From Morganella morganii_D (GTDB taxonomy: Bacteria > Pseudomonadota > Gammaproteobacteria > Enterobacterales > Enterobacteriaceae), in the NCBI GenBank assembly GCA_044772875.1, contig CP173058.1, positions 434,001 to 498,000 on the forward strand: a DNA stretch of 64,000 nt. The letters are read 5' to 3'. The notes under the pieces are model-generated. The model made no database searches. It had not been told where the DNA came from and saw nothing but the letters and a program-made list of their open reading frames with translations. Below, piece after piece: positions 33,617-42,819 of this stretch (positions are counted from its first letter, which is position 1; each line of letters opens with the position of its first letter). Position numbers and translations under genes: made by a program.

Positions 33617-34123
33617 ATGACATATCAGCGACAGCCGGGGGATGATAATGAGGATATATTGTGGCGGCAGAGGGCACAGCAGGAACTCGCACAGGTACTG
33701 AATATACCGCTCAGTGCGGGCGGGTTGATCCGTTTTCATAGTCGTTACAAATACGCACTGATGGCGTATTCACCGCAAATATATAAAAGCAGCGGGCGGC
33801 TGTTGTCACAGGCGGGAACGCTGTCTCCGGCCGGACTGGCGGAAACCGCCGCTGTCTGGCAGCAGGCGCTGCTTACCGCATTTTCACAGCCCGTAACCCG
33901 TGCCAATATGACCAATGCACTGATGCATATGCAGGGCTATTTCAAACGTCTGCTGAGTCAGGATGAAAAGCAGCGGATGTGCGCGGCGATTGAGGCTTAC
34001 CGTACCGGCACCGGTTCTGCGGAGGCAGTGAAGCATCTGCTGCTCACCTGTGCCCGTCGCTGTCAGATCGATTACTTAAGTGAGCAGGCGATATTACAGC
34101 CGGTGACACCGAATCAGCGGTAA
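33617..34123 (+). CDS. DUF1722 (YbgA-like) family protein
   Basis: The 168-residue product contains the DUF1722 pattern known from E. coli YbgA: LIRFHSRYKYALMAYSPQIY (about 38-57), then NMTNALMHMQGYFKRLLS (about 98-115) and the QRMCAAIEAYRTG helix. The function of DUF1722 is unknown; in some proteins it is fused to DUF523, and ybgA neighbours the photolyase gene phr in E. coli. Neither is present here. AAGGCGG lies 5 nt before ATG 33617. It converges with nadD, the ends overlapping by 10 nt. It stands alone on the plus strand inside a conserved minus-strand cluster, which suggests insertion. Confidence 0.8.
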   Translation: MTYQRQPGDDNEDILWRQRAQQELAQVLNIPLSAGGLIRFHSRYKYALMAYSPQIYKSSGRLLSQAGTLSPAGLAETAAVWQQALLTAFSQPVTRANMTNALMHMQGYFKRLLSQDEKQRMCAAIEAYRTGTGSAEAVKHLLLTCARRCQIDYLSEQAILQPVTPNQR

Positions 34124-34770
34124 AGTCCCTGTGCAAGAATATAATCCTGAACGGCGGGAGCCAGTTGATCACGGCAGTCTTCGCCGTTTTTCAGCCGTTC
34201 ACGGATATTGGTGGCAGAAATCGGAAACAGCGGCGTATCAGCCAGGAAAATATATCCGCACGGCCTTTTGTGCAGGCTTTCCGGTGTGGTGACCAGGTGC
34301 TGTACAAACCAGTCAGCCAGCCGTTCGGACGGAAAATCGAGAGTATATCCCGGACGTTTGCAGACCAGCAGATGGCACAGGGTCAGAATTTTATCCCATT
34401 CATGCCAGGTATCAATCGACAGCAGGGAATCCTGACCGATGATAAACGCCAGCGGACGCCGTGAGCCAATCTCCGCCCGGTACTGACGCAGCGTTTCTAC
34501 CGTATAGGAGAGGGCATCACGGCGCAGTTCACGGTCATCCACCCGGAACAGCGGGTCGCCATTGACGGCCAGCTCCGCCATCACCAGACGCTGCTTTGCA
34601 TCTGCTTTCGGCTGCGGGCGGTGCGGCGGAACATTGTTCGGCAGTAAAATCACCTGTTCCAGACCGGCTTCAGCCGCCATGGCCTTCACGGTATTAATGT
34701 GTGCCTGGTGGATCGGGTCAAACGTGCCGCCGTACAGCGCCAGAATCCGGTTATCCGCGTTGTTCGTCAT
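34114..34770 (-). CDS. nadD: Nicotinate-nucleotide adenylyltransferase NadD
   Basis: NadD joins nicotinate mononucleotide and ATP to make deamido-NAD in NAD biosynthesis. The 218 residues have the nucleotidyltransferase HxGH-type loop GGTFDPIHQAHI (about 14-25), the substrate loop LLPNNVPPHR, the IGQDSL segment (about 112) and the ISATNIRERL motif near residue 182 (the ISxTxxR box). The start overlaps the end of holA by 20 nt, implying coupled translation. E. coli has the same lptE-holA-nadD order. Confidence 0.94.
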   Translation of the reverse strand: MTNNADNRILALYGGTFDPIHQAHINTVKAMAAEAGLEQVILLPNNVPPHRPQPKADAKQRLVMAELAVNGDPLFRVDDRELRRDALSYTVETLRQYRAEIGSRRPLAFIIGQDSLLSIDTWHEWDKILTLCHLLVCKRPGYTLDFPSERLADWFVQHLVTTPESLHKRPCGYIFLADTPLFPISATNIRERLKNGEDCRDQLAPAVQDYILAQGLYR

Positions 34771-35794
34771 AGAGGATCTGTCCGGTCTGTGCTTTACCGC
34801 TCAGGAGCAGTGTCAGTGTCAGTAAATCATCACTTACGGATTGGCCGTAATCCTGCTTGAGGCGGATTTCAATCCGGGTGATCAGGGATATCGCTACCTG
34901 CAATATATGCGCATCAAGGCGATTCAGTGCTTCGGTTATCATACCACGGCGGTTCTGCCAGATGCGGTGCTTGTCAAACAGGGTGCGCAGCGGCTGGTGG
35001 CGGCTTTCGCGCTGCAATGTCAGCAGCTGCATGACTTCCCGCTGTACGGTACGCAGAAGGATCACCGGTTCATTATCTTCCGCCAGCAGCTGGGTCAGAA
35101 TGTGACAGGCGCGTTTGCTTTTTCCCGCAAGCAGAGCATCAACCCAGTGATACGGGGTAAAGTGTGCCGCATCATTCACCGCCGCTTCCACACGGGGCAG
35201 GGTGAGTTTACCGTCGGGATAAATCAGCGCCAGGCGGGATAATGCCTGTGACAGCGCCAGCAGATTGCCTTCGTAGCAATAGCAGAGCAGACGGACAGCC
35301 TGTTCATCCGGTTGCAGCTGCAGCAGTGCCGCCCGGGCGGCGACCCACTGCGGTAACCGGTTCAGATCAGGTGTCATACAGGTGATATACACACCATCCT
35401 GTGCCAGGGCTTTAAACCAGGCACTGTTTTCCTGAGCTTTGGTCAGTTTATGGCCGCGCAGTATCAGCAGCAGATCAGGATGCAGCAGCCCGGACAGCCG
35501 GAGAAGCTGTTCGCCCATTGCGGCGTTGGGACCGTTTTCCGGCAGATACAGTGAGAGTGTCTGCCGTCCGGCAAACAGACTGAGTGACCGGCAGACAGAA
35601 AAAATCGCATCCCAGTCAGTATGTTGTTCAAGTGAAAAGGTGAAGTGCTCATCAAATCCCTGTTCCTGCGCCGCATGGCGGATAGCATCCCGGGATTCCT
35701 GGAGCAGCAGCGGTTCGTTTCCCCAGAGGAGATAACGTTCACGCAGCCCCGAACGGAGCTGCGTGATGAGTTGCTCAGGTGAAACTTTTATCAT
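34751..35794 (-). CDS. holA: DNA polymerase III subunit delta HolA
   Basis: HolA is the clamp-opening wrench of the clamp loader: it binds the beta sliding clamp and cracks one interface. The 347 residues have the delta N-terminal domain with SLFAGRQTLSLYLPENGP around the clamp-binding loop (about residue 72; Leu-Phe as in E. coli) and the AAA-like fold without a working Walker A. The C-terminal collar domain ends ...GKAQTGQILYDEQRG, divergent from E. coli. It overlaps lptE by 4 nt (ATGA) and nadD by 20 nt. Confidence 0.93.
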   Translation of the reverse strand: MIKVSPEQLITQLRSGLRERYLLWGNEPLLLQESRDAIRHAAQEQGFDEHFTFSLEQHTDWDAIFSVCRSLSLFAGRQTLSLYLPENGPNAAMGEQLLRLSGLLHPDLLLILRGHKLTKAQENSAWFKALAQDGVYITCMTPDLNRLPQWVAARAALLQLQPDEQAVRLLCYCYEGNLLALSQALSRLALIYPDGKLTLPRVEAAVNDAAHFTPYHWVDALLAGKSKRACHILTQLLAEDNEPVILLRTVQREVMQLLTLQRESRHQPLRTLFDKHRIWQNRRGMITEALNRLDAHILQVAISLITRIEIRLKQDYGQSVSDDLLTLTLLLSGKAQTGQILYDEQRG

Positions 35795-36345
35795 GCCTTC
35801 GGTGCGACAATCTCAGCCGCTTCGGCATTTTCAGCCTGTTTCTGCTGCTCGGACGGCCGGATAATCAGCAATTTACGAACCAGACGGGCGGCCGCCTGTT
35901 CACGCATTTCCTGGCGGATCATATCTTTTTCCGCATCTTTTGCCAGCGCTTCCAGCGGGTTATCGAAGAATGAACGATCAACACGGACATTGATCGGATA
36001 CACTGAACCGTTCGGCATAATGACCTGGGCATTCAGGTAATAGACCAGCTCTTTCTCGGCTGCTTTCCCGTCCTGGAAAATGGATACCGTCTCTTCCGGA
36101 CCTTCGGAAGAACTGGTTATTTTCAGTACCGGGATGGTGGCATCACCGCTTTCAATAATCTGAACGTTATTCAGCAGCAGTTGCTGGCGGATAGCACGGG
36201 TCTGTTCGCCATACGGATCACCGGTGCTGATTTGCAGTTTCTGCAGTTCAGGCGGGATTTGCGTGGTGCCGCGCAGATGGAAGCCGCAGCCTGCGGTGAC
36301 CAGCACCGCAAACCCGAGCAACAGCGTGATAATGCGATGTCGCAC
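35791..36345 (-). CDS. lptE: LPS assembly lipoprotein LptE (RlpB)
   Basis: LptE plugs the LptD barrel and helps insert lipopolysaccharide in the outer membrane. The 184 residues begin with a lipoprotein leader ending VTAGC (Cys20), directly followed by GFHLRGTTQIPPELQKL, the conserved LptE start. The C-terminal third is rich in Glu, Ala and Gln and probably disordered. The start is GTG at 36345 with AAGGAG 5 nt upstream. Only 13 nt separate it from leuS, which lies upstream as in E. coli. Confidence 0.93.
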   Translation of the reverse strand: MRHRIITLLLGFAVLVTAGCGFHLRGTTQIPPELQKLQISTGDPYGEQTRAIRQQLLLNNVQIIESGDATIPVLKITSSSEGPEETVSIFQDGKAAEKELVYYLNAQVIMPNGSVYPINVRVDRSFFDNPLEALAKDAEKDMIRQEMREQAAARLVRKLLIIRPSEQQKQAENAEAAEIVAPKA

Positions 36346-36358
36346 GATATCTCCTTAA

Positions 36359-38941
36359 TTAACCCACTACCAGGTTCAGTAATTTACCCGGCACATAAAT
36401 GACTTTGCGAACACTCACACCTGCGAGGTATTTCGCCACATTTGTTTCTTCTGAAGCCAGCGCCATGACAGCATCCTGCTCCGCATCTGCGGCAACCGTA
36501 ATACGGCCGCGGACTTTACCGTTGATCTGGATAACAATCAGTTTGGTATCGTCAATCATTGCTTCTTCGCTGGCAAGCGGCCACTGTGCATCATCCACAT
36601 CCGTTTCGTGACCCAGGGCTTTCCACAGGGTGAAACCGGCGTGCGGGATAATCGGAGACAGCATACGGATAACGGCATCCAGCGCTTCCTGCATCAGGGC
36701 ACGATCCTGTTCAGTTTCCTGAGGTGCGCGCTGCAACTCATTGAGCAGTTCCATAATTGCGGCGATTGCGGTGTTGAACTGCTTACGGCGGCCGGCATCA
36801 TCGCTGACTTTGGCAATCGTTTTGTGCAGTGAACGGCGCAGGTCTTTTTGTGCCGGTGTCAGGTTGCTGATATCCAGCGGCGCGGTTTTACCTTTCTGAA
36901 CATGGTCATACACCAGGCGCCATACACGGCGGATAAAACGGTTTGCACCTTCCACGCCGGATTCCTGCCACTCCAGAGTCAGTTCCGGCGGAGCCGCAAA
37001 CATCATAAACAGACGAACGGTATCCGCGCCGTATTTTTCCACCATAATCTGCGGATCAACGCCGTTGTTCTTCGATTTAGACATTTTGCTCATGCCGGTG
37101 TGAACCAGCCCGCGGCCTTCTTTATCCGTTGCTTTGATGATACGGTTTTTATCATCACGCTCAAGAATGGCATCTTCCGGAGAGACCCACACGCGGTGGC
37201 CGTCAGTATCGGTGTAATAGAAGGAATCAGCCAGTACCATGCCCTGACACAGCAGGTTTTTCGCCGGCTCATCGGAATTCACCAGACCTGCATCACGCAT
37301 CAGTTTGTGGAAGAAGCGGAAATACATCAGGTGCATTATCGCGTGCTCGATACCGCCGATATACTGATCGACCGGCAGCCAGTAGTTGGCCGCAGCCGGG
37401 TCCAGCATGCCTTTGTCATAGTCCGGGCAGCAGTAGCGTGCATAATACCAGGAGGATTCCATAAAGGTATCGAAAGTATCGGTTTCACGCAGGGCAGGCT
37501 GACCATTGATGGTGGTTTTTGCCCACTCCGGATCGGCTTTAATCGGGCTGGTGATGCCGTCCATGACCACATCTTCCGGCAGGATAACCGGTAACTGATC
37601 TTCCGGAACCGGAACCACAGTGCCGTCTTCCAGGGTTGCCATCGGGATTGGTGCGCCCCAGTAACGCTGACGGGAAACTCCCCAGTCACGCAGACGGTAA
37701 TTCACTTTGCGCTCACCGGCACCGAGTGCCACCAGTTTGTCCGAAATCGCATTGAAACCGGCGGTATAACCCAGGCCATCGAATTCACCGGAATTGAACA
37801 GTGTGTTTTTGCCGGTCATCGCGGCTTCACTGATATCCGGCGCATTGCCGTCCTCACCCAGAATGACAGGTTTGATTGGTAAATCGTATTTGACGGCAAA
37901 TTCCCAGTCACGCTGGTCGTGTGCAGGCACCGCCATAACCGCGCCGGTACCGTATTCCATCAGAACGAAGTTGGCAACCCAGACCGCGACTTTTTCGCCG
38001 GTCAGAGGATGAATGGCAAACATACCGGTTGCCATACCTTTTTTCTCCATTGTGGCCATTTCAGCTTCAGCCACTTTGGTATTACGGCACTCGCCGATAA
38101 AGGTTCTCAGCGCCGGGTTATTCTGCGCGGCCTGTTGTGCCAGCGGATGACCTGCCGCCACCGCCAGATAAGTGACACCCATAAAGGTATCCGGGCGGGT
38201 GGTGTAAACACTCAGTTTTTCTGTGCTGTCAGCGACATCAAAGGTGATTTCCACACCTTCGGAACGGCCGATCCAGTTGCGCTGCATTGTTTTGACCTGC
38301 TCCGGCCAGTCTTCCAGCTTATCCAGATCATTGAGGAGCTCTTCGGCATAGGCGGTGATTTTGATAAACCACTGCGGGATCTCTTTGCGTTCCACCGGGG
38401 TATCACAACGCCAGCAGCAGCCGTCGATAACCTGTTCGTTCGCAAGAACAGTCAGGTCATGCGGGCACCAGTTCACTGCTGAGGTCTTTTTATACGCCAG
38501 ACCTTTTTCATACAGTCTGGTGAAGAACCACTGTTCCCAGCGGTAATATTCCGGGGTACAGGTGGTAACTTCGCGATCCCAGTCATAAGCGAAACCCAGC
38601 TTTTTCAGCTGCTGTTTCATGTATTCGATATTGGCATACGTCCACGGTGCCGGTGCGGTATTGTTTTTCACCGCAGCACCTTCCGCAGGCAGACCGAAAG
38701 CATCCCAGCCAATCGGCTGTAAGACGTTTTTACCCAGCATGCGCTGGTAACGTGACATCACATCACCCAGGGTGTAGTTACGCACGTGGCCCATGTGTAG
38801 TCGTCCTGAAGGGTATGGCAGCATAGACAGGCAGTAGTATTTTTCTTTACTGTTATCTTCAGTCACTTTAAATGTTTGTTTTTCCTGCCAGTGACTCTGG
38901 ACTTGTTGCTCTATGTCTTCGGGACGATATTGTTCTTGCAT
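36359..38941 (-). CDS. leuS: Leucine-tRNA ligase
   Basis: LeuRS charges tRNA-Leu. The 860 residues equal the E. coli length. Class I motifs are MLPYPSGRLHMGHVRNYT (HIGH as HMGH, about residues 40-57) and GMSKMSKSKNNGVDP (KMSKS, about 615). The CP1 editing domain has VYTTRPDTFMGVTYLAV (about 246-262), a Thr-rich region used to reject isoleucine and norvaline products. ATG 38941 (MQEQYRPEDIEQQVQSHW) is the conserved start; a frame extending to 39046 is not. It heads the leuS-lptE-holA-nadD unit. Confidence 0.96.
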   Translation of the reverse strand: MQEQYRPEDIEQQVQSHWQEKQTFKVTEDNSKEKYYCLSMLPYPSGRLHMGHVRNYTLGDVMSRYQRMLGKNVLQPIGWDAFGLPAEGAAVKNNTAPAPWTYANIEYMKQQLKKLGFAYDWDREVTTCTPEYYRWEQWFFTRLYEKGLAYKKTSAVNWCPHDLTVLANEQVIDGCCWRCDTPVERKEIPQWFIKITAYAEELLNDLDKLEDWPEQVKTMQRNWIGRSEGVEITFDVADSTEKLSVYTTRPDTFMGVTYLAVAAGHPLAQQAAQNNPALRTFIGECRNTKVAEAEMATMEKKGMATGMFAIHPLTGEKVAVWVANFVLMEYGTGAVMAVPAHDQRDWEFAVKYDLPIKPVILGEDGNAPDISEAAMTGKNTLFNSGEFDGLGYTAGFNAISDKLVALGAGERKVNYRLRDWGVSRQRYWGAPIPMATLEDGTVVPVPEDQLPVILPEDVVMDGITSPIKADPEWAKTTINGQPALRETDTFDTFMESSWYYARYCCPDYDKGMLDPAAANYWLPVDQYIGGIEHAIMHLMYFRFFHKLMRDAGLVNSDEPAKNLLCQGMVLADSFYYTDTDGHRVWVSPEDAILERDDKNRIIKATDKEGRGLVHTGMSKMSKSKNNGVDPQIMVEKYGADTVRLFMMFAAPPELTLEWQESGVEGANRFIRRVWRLVYDHVQKGKTAPLDISNLTPAQKDLRRSLHKTIAKVSDDAGRRKQFNTAIAAIMELLNELQRAPQETEQDRALMQEALDAVIRMLSPIIPHAGFTLWKALGHETDVDDAQWPLASEEAMIDDTKLIVIQINGKVRGRITVAADAEQDAVMALASEETNVAKYLAGVSVRKVIYVPGKLLNLVVG

Positions 38942-39112
38942 GGCACCGGTATTCCTGTGGTGATTAACTGCCGGACACGGACTGACGACCAGACCGGGCG
39001 GACAGCATGATAATATAGGTTTTGTTAATATCTGACCTGTTAGCATAGCCGATATGCCCCTGAGGGAACAACAGTTAAGGTCGTAAAGGGATGAAAAAAG
39101 CAGGGGAATGGT

Positions 39113-39146
39113 AAAGATAATAAGAAAGGCCGGTCTGTGACCGGCC
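39113..39146 (-). terminator. Intrinsic terminator of gltIJKL
   Basis: GGCCGGTC-3 nt-GACCGGCC, 8-bp stem, followed on the minus strand by TTTCTTATTATCTTT. It lies just past the gltL stop. Confidence 0.8.
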
Positions 39147-39156
39147 GGTCAGAACA

Positions 39157-39882
39157 TCAGTGCAGAATTTTGGCCAGAAAATCTTTGGCGCGATCGGATT
39201 TCGGGTTGGCAAAGAAATCCTCTTTTTTACTGTCTTCGACGATTTTGCCCTCATCCATGAAAATCACGCGGTCAGCCACTTTACGGGCAAAGCCCATTTC
39301 GTGGGTAACCACCATCATCGTCATGCCTTCGTGAGCCAGTTCAACCATGACATCCAGCACTTCGTTGATCATTTCCGGGTCGAGGGCAGAGGTCGGCTCA
39401 TCAAACAGCATCGCGACAGGATCCATACACAGAGCGCGGGCGATCGCCACACGCTGCTGTTGTCCGCCGGACAGCTGGGACGGGAACTTATCCGCGTGCC
39501 CGGATAATCCCACACGCTCCAGAAGTTTCAGGCCTTTTTCTTTTGCTGCCGCTTTATCGCGACCCAGCACTTTTACCTGTGCCAGGGTCAGGTTTTCCAC
39601 GATGGAGAGGTGAGGGAACAGCTCAAAGTGCTGGAACACCATGCCGACTTTGGAGCGCAGTTTTGCCAGGTTGGTGCGTTTGTCATTCACCTGTATATCA
39701 TTGACGAAAATCTCGCCTTCCTGCACCGGCTCCAGGCCGTTAACGGTTTTTATCAGCGTGGACTTACCGGAGCCGGACGGGCCGCACACCACAACAACTT
39801 CCCCTTTTCTGACCTCGGTCGAGCAGTCGGTTAAGACACGGAACTGACCGTACCATTTGGAGATATTTTTCAGGGAGATCAT
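39157..39882 (-). CDS. gltL: Glutamate/aspartate ABC transporter ATPase GltL
   Basis: This is the ATPase of the GltIJKL glutamate/aspartate importer. The 241 residues have Walker A GPSGSGKST (about 34-42), the Q-loop MVFQHFELFPHLSI, the signature LSGGQQQRVAIARAL, Walker B MLFDEPTSALDP and the switch VTHEMGFAR, all of the polar amino acid transporter type. It overlaps gltK by 4 nt and closes the operon before a terminator. Confidence 0.95.
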   Translation of the reverse strand: MISLKNISKWYGQFRVLTDCSTEVRKGEVVVVCGPSGSGKSTLIKTVNGLEPVQEGEIFVNDIQVNDKRTNLAKLRSKVGMVFQHFELFPHLSIVENLTLAQVKVLGRDKAAAKEKGLKLLERVGLSGHADKFPSQLSGGQQQRVAIARALCMDPVAMLFDEPTSALDPEMINEVLDVMVELAHEGMTMMVVTHEMGFARKVADRVIFMDEGKIVEDSKKEDFFANPKSDRAKDFLAKILH

Positions 39883-40556
39883 GACACAGTCCTTCTCTTG
39901 AGATAATTAACCAGCATTGACGCCGCAAAGCTGATAACAAAATAAACCGCACCCGCAAACAGCACCATCTCGATTTGTGTTCCGTCACGCTCACCGATAT
40001 TGCTGGCGGTACGGAAGAAATCGGTCAGACTGAGCACATACACCAGCGAGGTATCCTGGAACAGGACAATACCCTGGGTCAGCAGCAGCGGGATCATCGC
40101 GCGGAACGCCTGCGGCAGAACCACCAGACGCATGGTCTGCATCTTAGTCATACCAAGGGCAAGTGAGGCGGATGTTTGTCCCCGTGAGACACTCTGAATT
40201 CCGGCGCGGATAATTTCAGCATAATACGCAGCCTCAAACAGGGAAAACGCTACCATAGCTGAGATCAGACGGATATCTGTTTTTGGTGATATACCAAGAA
40301 CATTTTGGACTAAGTTAGGCACAATCAGATAGAACCACAACAGTACCATCACCAGCGGGACGGAACGGAAAGCGTTCACATAGAGTGCCGCCAGCCAGCT
40401 CACAATCTTTATGGATGACAGGCGCATCATCGCCAGAATAGTGCCCCACAGGATGCCGATAACAATCGCGGTGATGGTGATTTTTGCCGTAATAACCAGT
40501 CCCTGTAACAGGAACGGCATGCCCGGCATCACCGAACTCCAGTCAAATTCATACAT
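39879..40556 (-). CDS. gltK: Glutamate/aspartate ABC transporter permease GltK
   Basis: This is one of two permeases of the importer. The 225-residue protein has five hydrophobic segments and the HisM-type EAA loop (ALGMTKMQTMRLVVLPQAFR, about 138-157). The N-terminus MYEFDWSSVMPGMPFLLQGL is like that of E. coli GltK. The start overlaps the gltJ stop (TGATG), and the end overlaps gltL. Confidence 0.95.
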   Translation of the reverse strand: MYEFDWSSVMPGMPFLLQGLVITAKITITAIVIGILWGTILAMMRLSSIKIVSWLAALYVNAFRSVPLVMVLLWFYLIVPNLVQNVLGISPKTDIRLISAMVAFSLFEAAYYAEIIRAGIQSVSRGQTSASLALGMTKMQTMRLVVLPQAFRAMIPLLLTQGIVLFQDTSLVYVLSLTDFFRTASNIGERDGTQIEMVLFAGAVYFVISFAASMLVNYLKRRTVS

Positions 40557-41293
40557 CAGTGGCCTCCTGTCCCGGGCAGACGCACCCGTTTTTCCAGTAA
40601 ATGCATTGCCAGCATAATAATGACGTTAATGCCGACATAGGCGAGAGTTATCGCCGTAAAGGACTCATATGCTCTGGCGGAGTAATCCAGTAATTTACCG
40701 GCCTGAGCGGCCATATCGACCAGCCCGATGGTGGAGGCGATTGCAGAGTTTTTCACCAGGTTGAGCATTTCGGATGTCATCGGCGGAATAATCACGCGGT
40801 AGGCATTCGGCAGCAGCACATAGCGGTAGGTTTGCGGCAGTGTCAGCCCCATTGCCAGCCCGGCGGCTTTCTGACCGCGCGGCAATGACTGAATAGCGGC
40901 ACGTACCTGTTCGGTCATACGGGCAGCGGTAAACAACCCCAGACAGAGCACGGAGGAAATAAAGAACTGAATATTCGGGTCGAGATCCATTTTGAACCAG
41001 TCGCGCAGAGACGACGGCAGGAACTCCGGGATCACCAGATACCAGGTGAAGAACTGGACGATCAGCGGCACATTACGGAAAATTTCCACATAAATAGTGC
41101 CGAGAGAGGAGAGAAACTTATTCGGTACAGTACGGAGAATACCGAACAGAGATCCCACCAGAAAGGCGATAATCCAGGCACAGATTGACAGCATCACCGT
41201 GACCTTCAGGCCGGACAGGATCCAGCCGAGGTAAGTGGTGTTGCCGAAGGGGGCGGGCTGAAAAAATATCCCCCAGTCCCAGTTAGCTGACAT
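40556..41293 (-). CDS. gltJ: Glutamate/aspartate ABC transporter permease GltJ
   Basis: This is the partner permease of GltK. The 245 residues start MSANWDWGIFFQPAPFGNTT and have the EAA-type loop AMGLTLPQTYRYVLLPNAYR (about 163-182) with five to six membrane segments. GGGAG lies 7 nt before the ATG. A 198-nt gap with stable hairpins separates it from gltI, consistent with much higher expression of the binding protein than of the membrane subunits. Confidence 0.95.
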   Translation of the reverse strand: MSANWDWGIFFQPAPFGNTTYLGWILSGLKVTVMLSICAWIIAFLVGSLFGILRTVPNKFLSSLGTIYVEIFRNVPLIVQFFTWYLVIPEFLPSSLRDWFKMDLDPNIQFFISSVLCLGLFTAARMTEQVRAAIQSLPRGQKAAGLAMGLTLPQTYRYVLLPNAYRVIIPPMTSEMLNLVKNSAIASTIGLVDMAAQAGKLLDYSARAYESFTAITLAYVGINVIIMLAMHLLEKRVRLPGTGGH

Positions 41294-41453
41294 AGCGCGG
41301 CTCCCGGTAAAAGAACGAACTCCCTGTATAAGACGGATAACCAGTGGTTACCGGACAGACAGTGTGTTTGCATGTTGCGGACTGCGGTTTATCGTCCGCG
41401 CCCGTGTCAGTTGTGAACGCAGGCGCGGCGGTCTTAGTTATATCCTCAGTCCG

Positions 41454-41487
41454 GACGGCGCAGCCGATCCGGCTGCCAGCCGCCGTA
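41454..41487 (-). other. Stable hairpin in the gltI-gltJ gap
   Basis: GCAGCCG-3 nt-CGGCTGC (7-bp stem) sits within an outer ACGGCG/CGCCGT pairing, directly after the gltI stop. There is no T run, so it is an mRNA-protecting or processing element rather than a full terminator. In E. coli the SroC small RNA is cut from this intergenic region. Confidence 0.65.
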
Positions 41488-41491
41488 GCGG

Positions 41492-42388
41492 TTATTCAAA
41501 AGCCTTGTCATTCGGCGCTTTGAACAGTGATTTCATTTCATCAGATAATTCAAAGTTCAGGTTGAGGTTCTTAGGCGGGATCGGCTGTTTGAACCAGCGG
41601 TTATAGGATTTTTCAGCCTCACCGGAGGTCTGTACACCGGAAACGGTTTTATCGATCAGGGTTTTGAACTGCGGATCATCTTTACGCAGCATACAGCCGT
41701 ATGCTTCTTCGGATTGCGGTGTGCCGACAATCACCCAGTTATCCGGTTTTTTCGCTTTGGCGCGCTCACCGGCCAGCAGGGCATCATCCATCATAAAGGC
41801 GACAGCACGGCCGGATTCCAGGGTACGGAATGCATCCCCGTGATCTTTGGCGCTGATAATGCGCATCTTCATCTGCTTCTCATCATTAAGTTTGTTAAGC
41901 AGCATTTCAGATGTGGTACCGGAAGTGACCACCACGTTTTTCCCGGCGAGATCGGCAAAATCTTTAATGCCGGAATCTTTACCGGTCAGCAGACGTGTTC
42001 CGACCACAAAGATGGTATTGGAGAAGGCCGCCTGTTGCTGGCGGGCCAGGTTATTGGTGGTGGAACCGCACTCAAAATCGAATGTACCGTTCTGTAACAG
42101 CGGGATACGGTTCTGAGAGGTCACCGGGATCATTTTGACCTGTAGATCCGGCTTATTCAGCGTCTTTTTCACAGCATCAACAATATGGTTGGAGTAATCC
42201 TGGGAATAGCCGACCACCTTTTGCTGATTATCATAATAAGAGAAGGGGACAGAGGATTCGCGGTGACCGACGATAATCACGCCGTTGTCATTGATTTTTT
42301 TCAGTGTACCGGTCAGCTCTTCAGCAGAAACCGCCGCACTGGCAAGCGCGGCTCCGGTGATCAGCACAGATAAAACTAACTTGCGCAT
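41492..42388 (-). CDS. gltI: Glutamate/aspartate periplasmic binding protein GltI
   Basis: GltI binds glutamate and aspartate in the periplasm for GltJKL. The ATG at 42388 has AAGGAG 8 nt upstream and gives 298 residues with a signal peptide (MRKLVLSVLITGAALASAAVS, then AEELTG). The longer frame to 42436 is not supported. Family motifs are GVIIVGHRESSVPFSYYDNQ and SQDYSNHIV near residues 35-65, the anion-binding VTSGTTSEMLL (about 150) and the FMMDDALLAGERAKA region. It is the promoter-proximal gene of the operon. Confidence 0.95.
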   Translation of the reverse strand: MRKLVLSVLITGAALASAAVSAEELTGTLKKINDNGVIIVGHRESSVPFSYYDNQQKVVGYSQDYSNHIVDAVKKTLNKPDLQVKMIPVTSQNRIPLLQNGTFDFECGSTTNNLARQQQAAFSNTIFVVGTRLLTGKDSGIKDFADLAGKNVVVTSGTTSEMLLNKLNDEKQMKMRIISAKDHGDAFRTLESGRAVAFMMDDALLAGERAKAKKPDNWVIVGTPQSEEAYGCMLRKDDPQFKTLIDKTVSGVQTSGEAEKSYNRWFKQPIPPKNLNLNFELSDEMKSLFKAPNDKAFE

Positions 42389-42819
42389 AAACAACTCCTT
42401 TTCGGGAAACGGTATAAGGACGTGTGTTGCTCTCATGTTTGTGTTGTTAAAAATAGAACATAATTGTTAATTAATGAAAGCTGATTTGTTTTAAATCGGG
42501 AGATTCCTCTCACTCTGTCCGATAAAGATGTGAAAATTACATCCGGAACGTGTGTTTACATTAAATCAGGATGTTTTTAGTTTATTTGGTTTTATATGCT
42601 GGTTTTTGCGGGGTTTCTAACCAATTAATGGTATTTTTTACTGTGAGATGCGATACTTTTACGGCCGGAAAGTGTTTGTTGTGTCATAATCCGCTGTTGT
42701 AACAATTCTGATGTGCGGCGGTAACATCACATTGTGGTTAAGTGTGTAAAGTTATGGTTATCCGGTTGTCTGAAATCGCAGGCTGTGTAAGATAGGCTGT
42801 AACTATCAGGGAGCGGGCT
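42389..42819. other. Divergent promoter region between gltI and scsA
   Basis: This 431-nt gap has no gene. For scsA, TTGTCT (42765-42770), a 16-nt spacer and TAAGAT lie about 28 nt before the ATG and resemble a sigma-70 promoter. For gltI, the AT-rich 42440-42480 stretch is the likely promoter. I looked for copper (CueR/GolS) and CpxR boxes and found no convincing one; GTAAA-N5-GGTTA near 42748 is a weak CpxR half-match. Confidence 0.45.

Noticed and set aside
38942..39046. N-terminal extension of leuS
   Set aside because: The conserved LeuRS start MQEQYRPEDIE is at 38941; the extension is not conserved.
42730..42765. CpxR box upstream of scsA
   Set aside because: Only one GTAAA half-site matches; the second half (GGTTA) is too different.
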